A stretch of DNA of 64,000 bases from Dokdonia donghaensis DSW-1 (GTDB lineage: Bacteria > Bacteroidota > Bacteroidia > Flavobacteriales > Flavobacteriaceae): positions 3,229,945 through 3,293,944 of the forward strand of contig NZ_CP015125.1 in the NCBI RefSeq assembly GCF_001653755.1. Direction: 5' to 3'. A program made the translations under genes and the position numbers. Under the pieces are notes generated by a model. The model was not told where the DNA came from. It did not search any database and was given only the letters and a program-made list of their open reading frames with translations. Shown piece by piece: positions 60,776 to 64,000 of this stretch; position 1 is the first letter of the stretch, and every line of letters starts with the position of its first letter.

Positions 60776-63280
60776 TTATTTCTTTTTTGCTGTGGTTTTT
60801 TCTTAGCCGGAGCTTTCTTTTTTGCTGGCGCCTTCTTTTTGGCAGCCTTCTTTTTTGGAGCTTTTTTCTCGATGTAGTCTTTTATCTCATCAAGACTTAA
60901 AGCAGCAGCATCTATATCTTTACTAAGCTCTATTTTGAGCTTACCTTTTATGATATTAGAACGTCCCCAGCGTGCTTTTTCTACACGTATTCCTTCTTCT
61001 GGAAAATCTTGAAGTACTTTATCTATCTCCTTTTGCTTTTGACTTCTATAAGCTCTACAATATCCTCATCAGAGAGGTTATCAAAATCGTACTTCTTGTT
61101 ACGTTTATAAACATTCCGTTCCATTTTATGTATGGACCAAAACGACCTGTACCTTTTTGAACCGGAAGATCCTCATACATATATATAGGAGCGTCTGCCT
61201 TTTGTTTTTCTTTGATGTACACTATAGCTTCATCTAGATCTACATCCATTGGATCACGTCCTTTAGGTAGTGATACAAATGTTTTTCCAAACTTAACATA
61301 CGGTCCAAAACGACCATTATTTACAGACACCTCTTCTTCTTCAAACATACCTAAATCTTTAGGTAATTTAAAGAGATCCATTGCCTGCTCATAGGTGATG
61401 TTGCTTAGCGTTTGGTCTGGACCTAGACTTGCAAATCGAGGCTTCTCTTCATCTTCTACAGAACCTATTTGCACCATAGGACCAAATTTAAACACGTACA
61501 CTTACCGGTTTACCGGTAGCTGGATCTTCTCCTAATATGCGCTCTCCTACTTCACGCTCTGCATTTTTTCTACATCTTTTACGTGAGGATGAAAATCTTT
61601 GTAAAAATCCTTCATCATCTTTGTCCACTCCTGCTTTCCTTCTGCTATGTCGTCAAAATCTGCTTCGACCTTTGCAGTAAAGTTATAATCAAGAATGTTT
61701 TCAAAATGCTGAACCAAGAAGTCGTTTACGACCATCCCTACATCTGTAGGAACTAGTTTTCCTTTATCTGACCCTACAGTTTCTGTAAGAGTTCTATCTT
61801 TTATCTCGTTGTTTTCAAGACTAAGCACATCATAAGATCGCTCCTTCCCTTCTACAGTACCTTTTTCTACATACTTACGATTTTGGATAGTCGTAATAGT
61901 AGGTGCATATGTATGGACGTCCTATACCTAGCTCTTCAAGTTTCTTTACTAGAGAAGCTTCTGTATAACGGTATGGTGGTCTTGTAAAACGCTCTGTAGC
62001 GGTAATGTATTTATTAAGTAGCGCCTCTCCTGTTTTAGATCAGGAAGTAAACCCTTTCTTCTACATCTTCATCATCACTACCTTCTAGGTATACTTTTAA
62101 GAAACCTTCAAACTTTAAGATCTCCCCATTTGCTGTAAAATTATCTGTACCTGCACTAGAAGCTATTTCACATTTGTGCGCTCTAGTTGTGCTTCGCTCA
62201 TTTGTGAAGCAATGGCACGTTTCCAGATAAGTTCATAAAGACGTATCTGGTCGCGATCCATATTTACAGAATGCTTTGAGAAATCTGTAGGACGTATCGC
62301 CTCGTGAGCCTCTTGTGCTCCCTTAGACTTGCCTTTATAATTACGTTCTTTATGAAACCTTACCATAAGCAGCTACAATCTCTGCCTTTCCCTTTGCATC
62401 TTTAGATAGGTTTACACTATCTGTTCTCATATATGTAATATGCCCAGCTTCATAGAGTCGCTGTGCCATCGTCATCGTTTTACTTACAGAGAAGTACAGT
62501 TTTCTACTTGCTTCCTGTTGTAAGGTAGAGGTTGTAAATGGTGGTGCTGGTGATTTTTTTGCTGGCTTCTTAGTAAGCGCATCTACTTTAAAAGTAGCAC
62601 TAAGGTTTTCTCAAGAAAAGCCTTTGCCTGTTTTTTGGTAGTTATATTTTTAGGAAGTTTTGCTTTAAAAGACTTTCCATCTTGCGTAGTAAACTCTGCA
62701 TCTACTCTATACGATGCTTTAGGCTCAAAACCTAAAACCTCACGCTCGCGCTCTACAATAAGTCTTACTGAAACAGATTGTACACGTCCGGCCGAAAGAC
62801 CTCCTTTTACCTTTCTCCATAATACTGGAGAGAGCTCATACCCCACTAATCTATCAAGCACTCTACGCGCTTGTTGTGCATTTACAAGATCATAATCAAT
62901 CTTACGAGGGTTCTCAATAGCTCTTAATATAGCCGTCTTTGTAATCTCGTGAAAAACAATACGTTTTGTACGGTCTGGTGTTAACCCAAGCTCTTGTTCT
63001 AAGTGCCAGGCTATAGCCTCTCCCTCGCGATCCTCATCACTAGCGAGCCACACCATCTCTGCTTTATTTGCAAGAGACTTAAGATTTCTCACCACCTTTT
63101 TCTTATCGTCTGAGACTTTATATTTTGGAGTAAAATCTCCATCTACATCAACACCTAACTCCTTAGAGGGAAGGTCTGCAATGTGTCCAAAACTACTCTC
63201 AACTTTATAGTCTGAGCCTAGAAATTTTCTATCGTTTTAGCCTTTGCAGGTGACTCCACAATGACGAGATTCTTTGCCAT
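60776..63280 (-). pseudogene. topA: DNA topoisomerase I, frameshifted in this sequence
   Basis: Pieces in all minus frames form one TopA protein of about 838 residues starting MAKNLVIVESPAKAKTIE at 63280. Later parts contain WLASDEDREGEAIAWHLE, GLSAGRVQSVSVRL, EAHEAIRPTDFS, then C-terminal GRFGPYVKFGKTF repeats and a lysine-rich tail. It relaxes negative supercoils. At least six one-base losses lie in A/T runs, for example near 63225, 62605, 62169 and 61565, and other indels near 62360, 61905 and 61055. An essential gene with this pattern points to sequencing errors, not a real pseudogene. Confidence 0.9.
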
Positions 63281-63301
63281 ACATTTTATTTTTTCAGATT
63301 A

Positions 63302-63330
63302 CAAAAGTAGATGTTTTTATTATATCGCAA
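63302..63330 (-). promoter_or_regulatory. Bacteroidota-type promoter of topA
   Basis: On the minus strand TTG (63330-63328) is followed after 18 bases by TACTTTTG (63309-63302), a full consensus match. The leader to the topA ATG is about 15 bases. Confidence 0.65.
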
Positions 63331-63403
63331 TCCGCAAGGCCGTTATTTCTGTAATAAATGCATTTTGAAAGCCTTATAAATTGTGGGTTAATGGGGCTTA
63401 TTA

Positions 63404-63419
63404 CGCTTTCGCGAAAGCG
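63404..63419. repeat. GCTTTCGCGAAAGC palindrome (16 bp), intergenic
   Basis: A perfect 16-bp palindrome 8 bases after the stop codon of the membrane-protein gene. Confidence 0.95.
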
Positions 63420-63427
63420 CACTCACA

Positions 63428-64000
63428 CTACACACCTATCTGAGCAATGAGGTCTTCATCTTCGGTAAAGCCTACCACTTCCTTATATACCAAGTAAGCC
63501 GGCAGGTATACAATTGAAATCGTTGCATAAACCCCGACAAACAAGCCATCACCCCTACTACAAGCGCAAGAAAACCTATAACAAGACAAGCCCCAAAGGT
63601 GATTCCCCACTTTTTTGTTCCAAGAGTAAAAGCAGCTTTTAAAATATCGTTTACAGAGAATTCTGGTTAAAGGCAAATATGATAACGGCAAATTGCAACG
63701 GCACAAGCACAAAAAACAAGGGGAGAATAAAAAATAACATCGCTACCACGGCAATGCCTATTTGAGCCATAGACAAGATGAGTACCTTTTTAATATGCTG
63801 TTTTTTTATAAACATCCCAAAACCTACACCCAGCTCGCTGCGCTTGTTTCTATCTTTCATACGTACAATTCTATAAAACGCGGCTTGCAATGCAAAGTTT
63901 ACCACCGCCATTACAACGGTAATTATTAGGTATAAAAAAACATTGTGATAATTGCCACGATGCCTACTTCCTCATCACTATAACTATTGATATCATTATA
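63428..64000 (-). pseudogene. Membrane protein, unknown function, frameshifted and cut by the window edge
   Basis: The minus strand encodes a multi-pass membrane protein whose frame changes near 63945, 63660 and 63535. Restoring the frame gives ...EVGIVAIITMF, then ITVVMAVVNFALQAAFYRIV, GFGMFIKKQHIKKVLILSMA and a C-terminal DLIAQIGV. I recognise no named family. One break lies in a T run (seven Ts where eight keep the frame), as in topA, so sequencing errors are likely. The 5' end is beyond the window. Confidence 0.65.

Noticed and set aside
60776..63280. topA as a genuine pseudogene
   Set aside because: Breaks are mostly one-base losses in A/T runs, the protein sequence between them is fully conserved, and the neighbouring genes show the same defect.
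2068..63419. Palindrome as a CRISPR repeat
   Set aside because: Copies are separated by hundreds to thousands of bases, lie within genes too, and no cas genes are present.
2068..63419. Palindrome as a normal Rho-independent terminator
   Set aside because: Most copies lack a T run, eight lie inside genes, and true terminators with other stems are present beside some copies.

Overview
The window looks like chromosome from a marine member of the Flavobacteriaceae (Bacteroidota). This rests on the complete gldK-gldL-gldM-gldN gliding/type IX secretion cluster, many TAnnTTTG-type promoters, few Shine-Dalgarno sites, A/T-rich DNA and typical family gene neighbourhoods (exbB-exbD-exbD, rsfS-ftsH-cdsA-psd, topA-arginase-like-gldK). 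A Dokdonia-like genus is my guess from general recall, not something shown here. Almost all genes are housekeeping or conserved core genes. I see no prophage, insertion sequence, integrase, CRISPR array or toxin-antitoxin locus.

Layout. 1-4.5 kb: a tightly overlapping GT2 glycosyltransferase - ECF sigma - Nramp-like transporter run, then an anti-sigma/ECF sigma pair divergent from a fasciclin protein. 4.5-14.9 kb: murB, aminotransferase, DUF1573, valS, then a membrane/lipid block (rsfS-ftsH; LUD protein-cdsA-psd-acyl-CoA-binding protein). 14.9-28.2 kb: birA, lipA, gap, a TPR hybrid kinase, lpxK, a Nif3 protein, a cysteine-less zinc-ribbon homologue, msrA, a methyltransferase, a flavin reductase-like protein, kdsA, rpoN and a membrane protein. 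28.2-31.4 kb: an ExbB/ExbD energy-transduction operon and an outer-membrane barrel. 31.4-44.2 kb: tRNA-Ser, asparaginase, acyltransferase, tatD, a retropepsin-like protease, a GH3 protein, rpmA/rplU, era, two SpoU methyltransferases, several small membrane proteins and initiator tRNA. 44.5-53.7 kb: a four-gene RND efflux operon, an ABC-F protein and DUF983. 53.7-59.5 kb: an FAD oxidoreductase and gldN-M-L-K. 59.6-64.0 kb: an arginase-like gene, topA and a membrane-protein gene, all broken by many one-base deletions in A/T runs. This is best explained as poor sequence quality near a contig end, not gene decay.

The most striking signal is not a gene. A perfect palindrome with core GCTTTCGCGAAAGC occurs 21 times intact (about once per 3 kb), often extended to TACGC...GCGTA, plus several decayed copies. 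Thirteen copies lie between genes and eight inside genes. All eight intragenic copies keep the frame and read either AFAKA or LSRK, and two of them form the end of a signal peptide. It is neither CRISPR nor a classical terminator, and I know of no assigned function.
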